Source of the DNA: Lachnospiraceae bacterium
Lineage (GTDB): Bacteria > Bacillota > Clostridia > Lachnospirales > Lachnospiraceae
Direction of reading: 5' to 3'
Assembly: GCA_022652545.1 (NCBI GenBank)
Contig: JALCRM010000004.1
Coordinates: forward strand, 102,610 to 166,609
Length of the DNA stretch: 64,000 nucleotides
A model generated the notes under the pieces. That model saw nothing but the letters and a program-made list of their open reading frames with translations, did not search any database and was not told the origin of the DNA. The translations under genes and the position numbers were made by a program. Positions 45,518 to 54,061 of the stretch are shown here, one piece after another (position 1 is the first letter of the stretch; every line of letters begins with the position of its first letter).

Positions 45518-45561
45518 AAAAAGCCGGAACGGAGGCTTCGCGGCCTTCGATCCGGCTTTTT
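45518..45561. terminator. Rho-independent terminator after the AGCS symporter gene
   Basis: An 11-bp stem AAAAAGCCGGA/TCCGGCTTTTT encloses a 22-base loop that can itself pair partly. The terminal A and T runs make it work in both directions; it lies 35 bases beyond the symporter stop. Confidence 0.85.
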
Positions 45562-45596
45562 CATGTTTTGTCCGAGGAATAAGGAACAGATGTGGC

Positions 45597-47012
45597 TTAC
45601 GCCTTATGCCTGTATGCGGCGACTTCCGCATCGACAGTGGGCTGGAAACGATTCACTTCGCTTGCGATCACATTGCTCAGGATCAGCAGGCAGATCAGGT
45701 TAGGGATCGCCATCAGGGCATTCATGATATCGGAAATATTCCAGATGAGATCCAGGGTCTGTGTCGCGCCGACATAGACGACCAGTGAATATACGATACG
45801 GTAGCAGTAGATCAGCTTTCGGTTCGGGATCAGATACTCGAATGCCTTTTCACCGTGGTATTCCCAGCCGATGATCGTTGAAAAAGCAAACAGTACGATG
45901 CCGAGGGATACGATATAGGCGCCGACAGGGCCGATCGCGCTCTCAAAAGCCGCCATGGTCAGCGGAACTGCCGTCAGGGTATTGCCCGCGGCATCCGTTG
46001 TGCCCAGCACGCCCGAGGATGCGATGACAAGGCCGGTGATGGAGCAGACCACGATGGTATCCCAGAATGTTCCGGTCATGTTGATATAGCCCTGGCGGAC
46101 CGGGTCATCGGTCGTGGCAGACGCTGCCGTGATGGCCGCGGAGCCCATGCCTGCTTCATTGGAAAAACAGCCTCTGGCCACGCCGTACCGCATGGATCTC
46201 ATGACGGACGCCGTAATGGTGCCGATCACACCGCCGCCGACAGCCTTGGGGTTGACTGCCATCACAAAGATCTGATAGAGGCCGGTAGGCAGGTTGCGAT
46301 AGTTGATAACGATGCAGATCAGGCCGGCGACCACATAGAAGGCAGCCATGACAGGGACGACTACGCTGGAAACGCGGGAGATACTCTTGATGCCGCCGAC
46401 AATGATCACAAGGCTGAGAACAGTCAGGATCACACCGGTCAGCCACATCGGTGTGTTAAACGTCGAATTCAGCGCACTTGCGATGGAGTTCGACTGCGTC
46501 ATATCGCCGATGCCGAAAGAGGCAAAAACTGCGAAAAAGGCGAACAGGAAGCCCATGAACAGGCCCAGCTTCTTGTTTTTGAATCCGTTCTTCATGGTGA
46601 ACATGGGACCGCCGCTCATTTCGCCGATCTCGTTCTTTTCACGGTACTTGATGGCCAGCATGCATTCGGAAAACTTCGTGGTCAGTCCGAAACATGCGGA
46701 GACCCACATCCATACGAGCGCGCCCGGGCCGCCGGAAGCCATGGCCGTCGCCACACCGGCGATGTTGCCGGTACCGATCGTCGCGGCCAGTGCCGTCATC
46801 AGAGCGGAAAAAGGCGATACATCTCCGGTGCCTCTCTTCGTCGTGCGCGCTTCCTTGCTCAGTACACTGTGCAGTGCATAGCCGAGGTTCCTCCAGGTGA
46901 GGAATTTCAGTTTGACTGTCAGGAAAATCCCCGTGCCCACCAGCAGGATGAGCATTACAGGGCCCCACACCATACCGTCTATTGTATTGACTACCTTATT
47001 CAGACCGTCCAT
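45597..47012 (-). CDS. Sodium:alanine/glycine symporter (AGCS family)
   Basis: The 471-residue protein starts at the ATG at 47012, with AGGAGG 6 bases upstream. It has about eleven helices and the AGCS signatures: ALAATIGTGNIAGVATA (about residue 80), GGPGALVWMW and ARGCFSNEAGMGSA. AGCS transporters import alanine, glycine or D-alanine with sodium. Neighbouring genes for a D-amino acid aminotransferase, D-glutamate cyclase parts and glycine cleavage fit either D-alanine or glycine as substrate. It is separated from the aminotransferase by a terminator, so it has its own promoter. Confidence 0.92.
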   Translation of the reverse strand: MDGLNKVVNTIDGMVWGPVMLILLVGTGIFLTVKLKFLTWRNLGYALHSVLSKEARTTKRGTGDVSPFSALMTALAATIGTGNIAGVATAMASGGPGALVWMWVSACFGLTTKFSECMLAIKYREKNEIGEMSGGPMFTMKNGFKNKKLGLFMGFLFAFFAVFASFGIGDMTQSNSIASALNSTFNTPMWLTGVILTVLSLVIIVGGIKSISRVSSVVVPVMAAFYVVAGLICIVINYRNLPTGLYQIFVMAVNPKAVGGGVIGTITASVMRSMRYGVARGCFSNEAGMGSAAITAASATTDDPVRQGYINMTGTFWDTIVVCSITGLVIASSGVLGTTDAAGNTLTAVPLTMAAFESAIGPVGAYIVSLGIVLFAFSTIIGWEYHGEKAFEYLIPNRKLIYCYRIVYSLVVYVGATQTLDLIWNISDIMNALMAIPNLICLLILSNVIASEVNRFQPTVDAEVAAYRHKA

Positions 47013-47042
47013 GTTTTGCCTCCTCATAAGTTCCTATAAAAA

Positions 47043-47074
47043 AAGACGACAAAGTTGTTAAGACTTCATCGTCT
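47043..47074 (-). terminator. Terminator after the D-amino acid aminotransferase
   Basis: On the minus strand AGACGA pairs with TCGTCT, with a further AAGT/ACTT pair inside, and the hairpin is followed by TTTTTTT. It lies 36 bases past the aminotransferase stop and also in the leader of the symporter gene, so read-through control is possible. Confidence 0.75.
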
Positions 47075-47109
47075 CTTTTTTCTGAATTATTACCCCTGTA
47101 CAGCTGTTC

Positions 47110-47949
47110 TCAGTTCGTGGCTTCGATGATCTCGCTGTAGAGGTGGCTGCGGAGATTCTCCAGCAGTTCAGGTGCCTTGCCGCCCACCGGCTTCCCGTCC
47201 AGCGTATCCACATGCAGGCAGACGTTCGAAGAAGCCGTCACCAGGATCTCGTCGGCGTTCCAGAGATCTTCGAGATAATACGGTGTCTCGCTGACGCCTA
47301 TCTCCAGTTTCTTGCACATCCTGACCAGATGAGCCCTTGCGATGCCGGGCAGGATCAGGTCGTCCGTCGGTGCCGTGATCACCTTGCCGTCCTTTATGAT
47401 ATGGCAGTTGCTGTGTGCGCACTCCGTGATCCTGCCGCCGTGGCGGTACAGGATTGATTCCTGGCAGCCTGCCTTTTTGGCTTTTTCGGCATACAGTACC
47501 GAAGGCAGAAGATTCAGCGTCTTACAGTTGCAGTACTGGAAACGCTTGTCTTCACAGGTGATGCAGTGAATAGGCTTGGTGCCGTCATTCAGTTCGCCGG
47601 GCTTGAGCATGACCCAGAGATTTCCGGCGCCTTCCGTGTAAGCGTGGTCACGGATGCCTGTTCCCCTGGTGCACTGCCAGTAGACAAACAGATTGCCCGT
47701 GTCCATCTTCTTTACAAGATCGTTCAGAAGATCCTTCAGTTCCTGCTTGGTGACCGGGATCACTATGTCCAGCAGCGCTGCGCTGTTGAAGAAACGGTCT
47801 ACGTGTTCGTCAAGCGAAAAAATGTGATAATTTCTCGCAGGGCCTGCATCATAAACACCGTCGCCGAAAAAACACACCCTGTCGTCAAACGGGATCGTCA
47901 TGTTTTCAAGTTCATCATACCTGCCGTTATAATATCCGAGAGTCTTCAT
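47110..47949 (-). CDS. Class IV aminotransferase, D-amino acid aminotransferase-like
   Basis: The 279-residue protein starts at the ATG at 47949. It has FFGDGVYDAGP, the RGTGIRDH segment, the PLP lysine in CKTLNLLPSVLYAEKAK (about residue 145) and ITECAHSNCHII. These resemble D-amino acid aminotransferase (DAAT) more than branched-chain enzymes, which carry longer N-termini and a different substrate loop. DAAT exchanges the amino group between D-alanine and D-glutamate. The neighbouring D-glutamate cyclase-type and oxoprolinase genes support this reading. A branched-chain specificity cannot be ruled out. Confidence 0.85.
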   Translation of the reverse strand: MKTLGYYNGRYDELENMTIPFDDRVCFFGDGVYDAGPARNYHIFSLDEHVDRFFNSAALLDIVIPVTKQELKDLLNDLVKKMDTGNLFVYWQCTRGTGIRDHAYTEGAGNLWVMLKPGELNDGTKPIHCITCEDKRFQYCNCKTLNLLPSVLYAEKAKKAGCQESILYRHGGRITECAHSNCHIIKDGKVITAPTDDLILPGIARAHLVRMCKKLEIGVSETPYYLEDLWNADEILVTASSNVCLHVDTLDGKPVGGKAPELLENLRSHLYSEIIEATN

Positions 47950-48011
47950 CTTTGCCTTTCCGCCTTCGCTGTGAATTTGCCCGGGGCTGTATCTGTTCGC
48001 CATATATAACA

Positions 48012-48039
48012 AAAGGCACTTCCATCAAGAAGCGCCTTT
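48012..48039 (-). terminator. Terminator between D-glutamate cyclase and aminotransferase genes
   Basis: AAAGGC and CTTC pair with GAAG and GCCTTT across one mismatch, and the minus strand continues with TTGTTATAT. It separates the DUF4392 gene from the aminotransferase. Confidence 0.65.
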
Positions 48040-48179
48040 GCTTACAAAGGGTGATTATAAGCGCGGACTTCTTCAATGTCAACTTGAAATATACATGTAT
48101 ACCGAAAATCCGGATTCAAAATTCAGATCCTGTCTCGCAAGTGACCGGACGGTCCGCAGACCGCTCCGCCCGGGTCGTC

Positions 48180-49025
48180 TCACGACGCGGCGGCCTGCCC
48201 TGCCGCTGCCGCTAGGCTCTCCAGGATCTCCCGCTCTATGGTCATATCGTTGCCGTCCACGCTCAGGATCTGCTTGTGCGTAATACCGTCCACGCTGCCC
48301 AGGGCCACGGTACGCCCGATGTAATCCCGGATCGCTTCAAAGTCTGAAAGAAGCGGTTTGCCGGTGAGTTCAGCAAGGCAGGCCGCTATGGCGTATGCGC
48401 CCCAGTTGGATACGGAAGCCGTCACGAGAATATCCGTCCTTACATTGCAGGGTACTATGCCGAGACGCCTGGCAATGACCCCTGCCATATCGCCCATACC
48501 GATCTCGTTGCCGCCGTCTCCCACGCCGATGGTCGGGATGCTGCCGTATGCATACTCGAACAGGAGATCGAGCGGGGCTGTCTGTGCACTGATATCCGTA
48601 CCGCGCATATTCAGGTACAGGCCATGCCTGTCTCTCCCGCAGCGCTCGATGGAGATCAGACCGACAGGCTTGTATTCCGACAGCAGTGCGCGGCAGAAAT
48701 CTCCTTCCGCTTCCGGCTGTGCCTTTTTCATATAGATCGTTTCCAGCCCTTCCGGCTCAAAAAAGCCCCTGCAGTATTCATCCGTCACGACGGCCGGATG
48801 AAAGCCCAGTTTTTCAAGGGCCTTCGCAAGGCATACCGTACCGGCGGGGCCGTCCGTTTCCGCATGTCCCGCCACATAGAATCCCGTGGTCAGAAGCACC
48901 GTGCCCCTGCTCCACGAAAGGATCTCGCGTGCGGCGATATGGCACTGGTCAGGTGCCTGGTAGCTGTACAGCAGTTTCATTCCCCTTCCGGAATGGCGCA
49001 GCACTATTTCTTCGATCGTTTCCAT
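48180..49025 (-). CDS. DUF4392 protein, D-glutamate cyclase C-terminal-domain homologue
   Basis: The 281-residue protein has the DUF4392 features TTGFYVAGHAETDGPAG (about residue 46), SIERCGRD and GVGDGGNEIGMGDM. DUF4392 is one of two domains of mammalian D-glutamate cyclase (DGLUCY), which forms 5-oxo-D-proline from D-glutamate. The other domain, DUF1445, is encoded two genes upstream here. The ATG at 49025 has AGAAGGGA about 9 bases upstream and was preferred to in-frame ATGs at 49061 and 49073. It is last in the pxpB-pxpC-DUF1445-pxpA-DUF4392 run. Confidence 0.82.
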   Translation of the reverse strand: METIEEIVLRHSGRGMKLLYSYQAPDQCHIAAREILSWSRGTVLLTTGFYVAGHAETDGPAGTVCLAKALEKLGFHPAVVTDEYCRGFFEPEGLETIYMKKAQPEAEGDFCRALLSEYKPVGLISIERCGRDRHGLYLNMRGTDISAQTAPLDLLFEYAYGSIPTIGVGDGGNEIGMGDMAGVIARRLGIVPCNVRTDILVTASVSNWGAYAIAACLAELTGKPLLSDFEAIRDYIGRTVALGSVDGITHKQILSVDGNDMTIEREILESLAAAAGQAAAS

Positions 49026-49117
49026 TGTTTTTGTCCCTTCTGAACAGAATTTGATCTTCATCAGGGGCCCCATTGCCCTTGCCAGGCCGTGCAGTGCTTT
49101 GCCTGCACCGGCTTTTC

Positions 49118-49894
49118 CTATCTGTCCGCGATGACTTCCGGCATCGGAACGATGGCTATTCCTTCTCCTTCCAGTGCCTCGCGGATCTTTTCTGCGAACG
49201 CGACCGCCTTTGGTCCGTCCCCGTGCAGACAGACGGAATCCGCCTGCACTTCTATCTCCCGTCCGGTGACAGCGCTGACTTTGCCATCCCTGACCATGCC
49301 GATCACTCTCCCGATCGCTTCCTCTTCGTCCGTGATCATGGCACCCTGCTTTGAGCGCGCCACCAGGGAACCGTCCTCCTCGTATGCCCGGTCTGCAAAA
49401 ACCTCGCGGGCATAGCGCAGACCTGTCTGTTTTGCGGCCCCGATCAGTTCACTTCCGGAAAGTCCCAGCAGGATCAGGCCGGGATCCACTTCAAAGATCC
49501 CTTCCGCGATCGCCGCGGCCAGCTTCGGGTCTTTGCCTGCCGTGTTGTACATGGCCCCGTGCGGCTTCACATGCGCCAGCTTTATACCCTGTGCGGTGCA
49601 GAATGCACTCAGTGCGCCGATCTGGTAGATCACCATGGCCTTCAGTTCGGCCGGTGCCACATCCATTTTCCTGCGTCCGAAGCCCACAAGATCAGGGTAG
49701 CCCGGATGCGCGCCTACAGATACGCCATGTGTTTTGGCAAGCTCCACGGTCTTCTCCATCACGAGCGGGTCGGAAGCGTGAAAACCGCAGGCCACATTGG
49801 CGGACGAGATGAACGGGATCACTGCTTCGTCCATGCCGCACTTCCAGCTGCCGAAACTCTCTCCGAGGTCGCAGTTAAAATCTATCTTCAGCAT
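49118..49894 (-). CDS. pxpA: 5-oxoprolinase subunit PxpA (LamB/YcsF family)
   Basis: The 258-residue protein has the family signatures DFNCDLGESFG at the start, ACGFHASDP, VGAHPGYPDLVGFGRR and HVKPHGAMYN. It is full length. PxpA acts with PxpB and PxpC to hydrolyse 5-oxoproline to glutamate using ATP. Start ATG 49894 lies after GGGG. The pxpB and pxpC genes are upstream in the same run, separated only by the DUF1445 gene. Confidence 0.93.
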   Translation of the reverse strand: MLKIDFNCDLGESFGSWKCGMDEAVIPFISSANVACGFHASDPLVMEKTVELAKTHGVSVGAHPGYPDLVGFGRRKMDVAPAELKAMVIYQIGALSAFCTAQGIKLAHVKPHGAMYNTAGKDPKLAAAIAEGIFEVDPGLILLGLSGSELIGAAKQTGLRYAREVFADRAYEEDGSLVARSKQGAMITDEEEAIGRVIGMVRDGKVSAVTGREIEVQADSVCLHGDGPKAVAFAEKIREALEGEGIAIVPMPEVIADR

Positions 49895-49959
49895 TGTCAT
49901 TCCCCTTTCCCCTGCAATATCGCCGGATCTAAAACCATCCGGAGCTTTCTTTCCGTCTT

Positions 49960-50784
49960 TCAATACTTGAGCAGTACGTTTTTCACATCCGTGAGCAGCA
50001 TGTGACCGGGTGAATGCGTGATGCAGAAATCCGGCTTCGAAGCCATCACCGCGGCCTGCGGCGTCACACCGCACGGCCAGAATACCGGGACCTCGCCTTC
50101 CTTAATGGTGACGGCATCGCCGTAATCGGGGCGGGACAGGTCATGGATGCCGATCGACTCCGGATCGCCGATCGCAACAGGTGCGCCGTGTACGCGCGGC
50201 ATGGCCCCCGTCACGAGCACTGCCCGCGGGATCAGGGCTTCGGGTATGGGCCGCATGCTGACGACCATGTTCCCGTGAAAAATACCTGCGCTCCTGCAGG
50301 GTATACTGGTGTCATACATCGGAACGTTGCAGTGCTCCTCGATCTGCCGCACCGGCACGTCGGCCGCGAGCAGTTCTCCTTCAAAGGAAAAACTGCAGCC
50401 AATGAGAAAGCTCACGAGTCCGTCGTTCCAGAAATCGGACACATCCGTATACTCACCGGTGAGCACCCCGTGCTCGTATATGCGGTACTTCGGGATATCC
50501 CGGGCTATGTCCGCACCGTCTGCGATCTCATGCAGCGTCCTGCTGCCGGTATCGCTGACCTCAAGCAGCGGGCAGGGTCTCGGGTTCCTCTGCGCAAACA
50601 GCAGGAAATCGTACGCAAGTTCCTTCGGCAGTACGACCAGGTTTGCCTGCGCGTAGCCTTCGCACATACCGCTCGTCTGGCCTGTTATTTTGCCTTCCCG
50701 TATCAGTTTCCGGACATCTCCGGGCTTCCATGCGGCAAAATCCGCCGCTGTTTTTCCTTCCGGATAGATCTCGGATACTCCCAT
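49960..50784 (-). CDS. DUF1445 (YcsI-like) protein, putative hydro-lyase/D-glutamate cyclase N-domain
   Basis: The 274-residue protein starts at the ATG at 50784 with AAAGGAGG upstream. The DUF1445 features include TSGMCEGYAQANLV, DFLLFAQRNPRPCPLLEV, FLIGCSFSFEGELL and CGVTPQAAVMASKPDFCITHSPGHM. The family forms the N-terminal part of mammalian D-glutamate cyclase and occurs next to oxoprolinase genes in bacteria (YcsI). The many conserved Cys and His residues suggest a metal or thiol active site. Its position between pxpC and pxpA supports a role in forming or isomerising 5-oxoproline. Confidence 0.85.
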   Translation of the reverse strand: MGVSEIYPEGKTAADFAAWKPGDVRKLIREGKITGQTSGMCEGYAQANLVVLPKELAYDFLLFAQRNPRPCPLLEVSDTGSRTLHEIADGADIARDIPKYRIYEHGVLTGEYTDVSDFWNDGLVSFLIGCSFSFEGELLAADVPVRQIEEHCNVPMYDTSIPCRSAGIFHGNMVVSMRPIPEALIPRAVLVTGAMPRVHGAPVAIGDPESIGIHDLSRPDYGDAVTIKEGEVPVFWPCGVTPQAAVMASKPDFCITHSPGHMLLTDVKNVLLKY

Positions 50785-50806
50785 AGCTATGCCTCCTTTG
50801 AAAGCC

Positions 50807-51778
50807 TTATTCCCAAAACAGTCCGCGCAGGATACCGAAGATACTGACCGGTTTTGCCGCTTTCCTGCGGATCTCTTTCTGGATCTCTTCCACCGTGACT
50901 TCCGTAAAGTGCACCTCGTCTCCCGGCTTCCGCTGGGCAAGGAGCGGCAGGTCGGCTGTCACCACCGTGGCGATCTTGGCATAGCCTCCCGTCGTCTGGC
51001 GATCCGCCATCAGTATGATCGGCTGTCCGCCAGCCGGCACCTGTACCGAGCCGAACGCAATGCCGTCCGAAACAATGTCCGTACCGCCGCGGCTCTCGAT
51101 CATCGGGCCCTCCAGACGGATGCCCATACGGTCGCTCTGTACCGAGACTTTGTAGGAGGAAGACAGGAACGTGGCCATGCCGGCCGCCGTGAAATAGTCA
51201 TCCTGCGGCCCCCTGATGACACGTACCGTCACGCTGTGCCCGTAAACGGGCTGTTTCCCGGTCTCCGAAGCAACTGTGCTCCCGGCGGAAACCTGTTCTC
51301 CGGAAGCCGCCTGATCCGGCACCCGGAGGACATCCCCGTCCTTCAGGCTGCGGCCGTCCAGGCCACCGAGGCGGCATTTCAGGTTCGTCGATCTGCTGTT
51401 CATGACAACAGGCACATCGATCCCGCCGCGCACCGCAAAATAGCCGCGGCAGCCGTCTGCCGCAAAACCGCAGGCCAGCGTCTGGCCGGCAAATGCGGTG
51501 ACCGGCACACCGCGCTGCACGGGCGTGCCATCCAGTTTTGCCCCCATGTCCGCACCCGTGACTACAAACGTACAGGGGCCGCCGAATTTCAGCGTCGCGC
51601 CGAACAGCGTCATCTCGAGTCCGGCTTCCCCGTTTTCATTACCGACAGCGCGGGCCGCTTCTTCAAAGGCATCGCGGTCCATCGGCCCCGACGGTCCCAG
51701 GCCGGAGCGCAGATAGCCGAACCTTCCGCGGTCCTGTACGGTCGTAAGCGGGCCGGAACGTATCACTTCAATATTCAT
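50807..51778 (-). CDS. pxpC: 5-oxoprolinase subunit PxpC (KipA/carboxyltransferase type)
   Basis: The 323-residue protein begins IEVIRSGPLTTVQDRGRFGY and contains GADMGAKLDG, GYFAVRGGIDVP and DRMGIRLEG, all typical of the AHS2/biotin-dependent carboxylase-like PxpC family. It pairs with PxpB as the other half of the carboxyltransferase-like core. Its ATG (51778) overlaps the pxpB stop by 4 bases (ATGA). Residues about 205-230 form a Ser/Ala-rich insert. Complete. Confidence 0.92.
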   Translation of the reverse strand: MNIEVIRSGPLTTVQDRGRFGYLRSGLGPSGPMDRDAFEEAARAVGNENGEAGLEMTLFGATLKFGGPCTFVVTGADMGAKLDGTPVQRGVPVTAFAGQTLACGFAADGCRGYFAVRGGIDVPVVMNSRSTNLKCRLGGLDGRSLKDGDVLRVPDQAASGEQVSAGSTVASETGKQPVYGHSVTVRVIRGPQDDYFTAAGMATFLSSSYKVSVQSDRMGIRLEGPMIESRGGTDIVSDGIAFGSVQVPAGGQPIILMADRQTTGGYAKIATVVTADLPLLAQRKPGDEVHFTEVTVEEIQKEIRRKAAKPVSIFGILRGLFWE

Positions 51779-52503
51779 CTCTGCGGGGCCTCCATGTATG
51801 TAGGCTCGTAAACGCCCTTCTCTGTTTCTTCCCGTATCAGGTTGTACTCGGGGACGGAGATCGGTACAAAGCGGATATACTCGCCGGCCTTGCAAAGGAT
51901 CGGTTCCTCCCTTTTCGGATCGTAAAATTCCAGAGGCGTGGAACCGATGAGACGCCAGCCTCCCGGCGAATCCATCGGGTATACACCCGTCTGGCTGCCG
52001 CCGATGCCCACACTGCGCGCCGGGATCTTTGTGCGCGGCGTTTTGAGCCGCGGTGCCGCAATACGGGGGTCGAGGCCGCCCAGATAGACGAACCCGGGCA
52101 GGAAGCCCAGCATGTAGATCTTGTAATCCACCGAGCTGTGTATCTTGACGATCTCACTGCGCGAAAGCCCGGTGAGCGGCTCCATCGCCAGCAGGTCGGG
52201 ACCGTACGGATCCTCATAGCAGCAGGGTACCAGCAGCGTGCGCGTGTGTGCCAGCGCCGCCGCACTGTCCTCTTCGGAAAACCTGGAGAGGTCCTTTTTC
52301 AGCCTGTCATACAGGATCACCCGCGGATCATAGAAAACCAGGAGCGACCGGTACGTCGGCAGCAGTTCCCGGACGCCCCTGAAACGCTGCAGTTCCACCC
52401 AGCCGGCAAGCGCATGCACCTGACGGTTTATTTTTTCATCTATGCTGTCCCCGAACTGGACGACCAGTGCTTCGTCGCCCGCGGGCATGATTTTCATATC
52501 CAT
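51775..52503 (-). CDS. pxpB: 5-oxoprolinase subunit PxpB (KipI type)
   Basis: The 242-residue protein has the AHS1/KipI signatures: PAGDEALVVQFGDSID, LLPTYRSLLVFYDP, HSSVDYKIYMLGFLPGFVYLGGLD and GIGGSQTGVYPMDSPGGWRLIG. It forms PxpBC with the overlapping downstream gene. It follows lpdA by 61 bases without a visible terminator, so the oxoprolinase run may be read through from the glycine cleavage operon. KipI was first known as a Bacillus kinase inhibitor, but the context here supports the metabolic role. Confidence 0.92.
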   Translation of the reverse strand: MDMKIMPAGDEALVVQFGDSIDEKINRQVHALAGWVELQRFRGVRELLPTYRSLLVFYDPRVILYDRLKKDLSRFSEEDSAAALAHTRTLLVPCCYEDPYGPDLLAMEPLTGLSRSEIVKIHSSVDYKIYMLGFLPGFVYLGGLDPRIAAPRLKTPRTKIPARSVGIGGSQTGVYPMDSPGGWRLIGSTPLEFYDPKREEPILCKAGEYIRFVPISVPEYNLIREETEKGVYEPTYMEAPQR

Positions 52504-52564
52504 GGCAGATCTCTTTCCGGGTATTCCCTTTTCACCGGTTCTTTCTCTCCTGCACCGGTTTTTC

Positions 52565-54061
52565 TCACGTTCCCGCAGCTTTTCCGGCTGCCCCGTCCAG
52601 GGCTTCCGTCAGCATTTCCTCATACGTGGGATGTGCACGGACTGCCTTCAGGCATTCCGCCGCAGTGAGTCCGTTTGCGATGGCCAGCGTCATTTCCGCG
52701 ATCATATCGGACGCGCGCGCACACATGAACTGTGCGCCCAGGATACGGCCGGTCCCCTTCTGCACAACTACCTTCATGAAACCGCGCGGATCCCCGGAGA
52801 TGACGGAACGCGCATTGGCACCGCTGACGGCTTTGCCCGTAACAGTCTCCAGGCCGGCGGCCGCAGCCTCCGCCTCCGTGAGTCCTGTACTGGCGATCTC
52901 GGGCTCCGTATACACACAGGCCGGGATCAGTTTCGTGTCGATGTCCTCTGCTGCCGGCAGCACCCTGCCCTGCGCGCGTGCGATCGCGCGGACGGCCTGT
53001 CTGGCTTCCGCCTCGGCCTTGTGGGCGAGCTGCGGGCCGGGCGTGATATCGCCGATCGCATAGACATGCGGTACGGAAGTGGCAAAACATCCGTCAACGA
53101 GGATACGGCCGCGTTCGCCTGCCAGCTGCGGAAACTGTCCGCTCAGCGCCCTGCGCCCCGCCGCACAGAGCACGTACTGCGCTGCGGCGCGGCATGTTTC
53201 CCCGTTCTCCGTATATTCACACACCGGCATACCGTCTGGTGCGGATTCGATCCCTGTGACGGAAACGCCTGTGTGTACATCTACCCTGCGCTTTTTCAGC
53301 TGCATCTTCAGACTCTGCGAGATCTCTTTGTCCATGTTTGCAAGAAGCCGCGGAAGCGCTTCAAGGACCGTCACCGAGACGCCGAAGCTGCTGAGCATAT
53401 CCGCAAATTCACAACCGATCGCACCGCCGCCGATAATGACGATGCTCTCCGGAAAACTGTCCATGGCAAGCAGCTCATCGCTTGTAAGGACGCCGGGCAG
53501 GTCGATCCCGGGGATCGGCAGCACCGACGGAACGGAGCCGGCAGCCAGCAGGATGTCACGCGCATGTACGGCATCGCCGTCATTGAAATCGCAGCCTTCC
53601 GCTCCGGATGAGGCGGCAGAAGGATCCGCGATAACGGGATGGACGAGGGTGACTGCGCCCTGCGAAAGTCTGCCTTCCGCACGAAACAGATCGATCTTCC
53701 CTGCCTGAAAGCTTCTTTCTATTCCCTCGCGCAGCGTCCGTACCGCGTCTCTGCAGGCCTGAAACAGTGCCGCCGTGTCTACGCCGTCCGCGACCTTTGC
53801 ATCGAGGAGCGCGTCCCCCCCCGCCTCTTCCGGCTGCGGAAGAAGCGCCGGCAGGCCGTATGCGGAGGTCCTGCGCTCCCTGTAGCTGCAGGCCGCGTGG
53901 AGCAGTGCCTTCGTCGGTATGCAGCCGCGGTTCAGGCAGGTGCCTCCGACGAGATCCTTTTCAACAACGGCGACGGAAAGTCCGAGACGGGCTGCCTCCA
54001 GCGCCGCCGTATAGCCGCCGGGGCCTGCGCCCAGGACTGCAAGATCATACAAGTCTTTCAT
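52565..54061 (-). CDS. lpdA: Dihydrolipoyl dehydrogenase
   Basis: This 498-residue flavoprotein has the FAD motif VLGAGPGGYTAALEAA, the redox disulfide CLNRGC, the NAD motif VIIGGGAIGCEFA, and the catalytic His-Glu dyad in AHPTYEEML. It reoxidises the lipoyl arm of GcvH (L-protein of glycine cleavage). Its position after gcvPB and lplA places it with the gcv operon; it overlaps lplA by 17 bases. An Ala/Gly/Asp-rich insert around residues 75-90 is unusual but does not disturb the motifs. Confidence 0.94.
   Translation of the reverse strand: MKDLYDLAVLGAGPGGYTAALEAARLGLSVAVVEKDLVGGTCLNRGCIPTKALLHAACSYRERRTSAYGLPALLPQPEEAGGDALLDAKVADGVDTAALFQACRDAVRTLREGIERSFQAGKIDLFRAEGRLSQGAVTLVHPVIADPSAASSGAEGCDFNDGDAVHARDILLAAGSVPSVLPIPGIDLPGVLTSDELLAMDSFPESIVIIGGGAIGCEFADMLSSFGVSVTVLEALPRLLANMDKEISQSLKMQLKKRRVDVHTGVSVTGIESAPDGMPVCEYTENGETCRAAAQYVLCAAGRRALSGQFPQLAGERGRILVDGCFATSVPHVYAIGDITPGPQLAHKAEAEARQAVRAIARAQGRVLPAAEDIDTKLIPACVYTEPEIASTGLTEAEAAAAGLETVTGKAVSGANARSVISGDPRGFMKVVVQKGTGRILGAQFMCARASDMIAEMTLAIANGLTAAECLKAVRAHPTYEEMLTEALDGAAGKAAGT

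Noticed and set aside
47013..47100. T-box or riboswitch ahead of the AGCS symporter
   Set aside because: Only a terminator hairpin belonging to the upstream aminotransferase is visible; no T-box motif or specifier structure was found.
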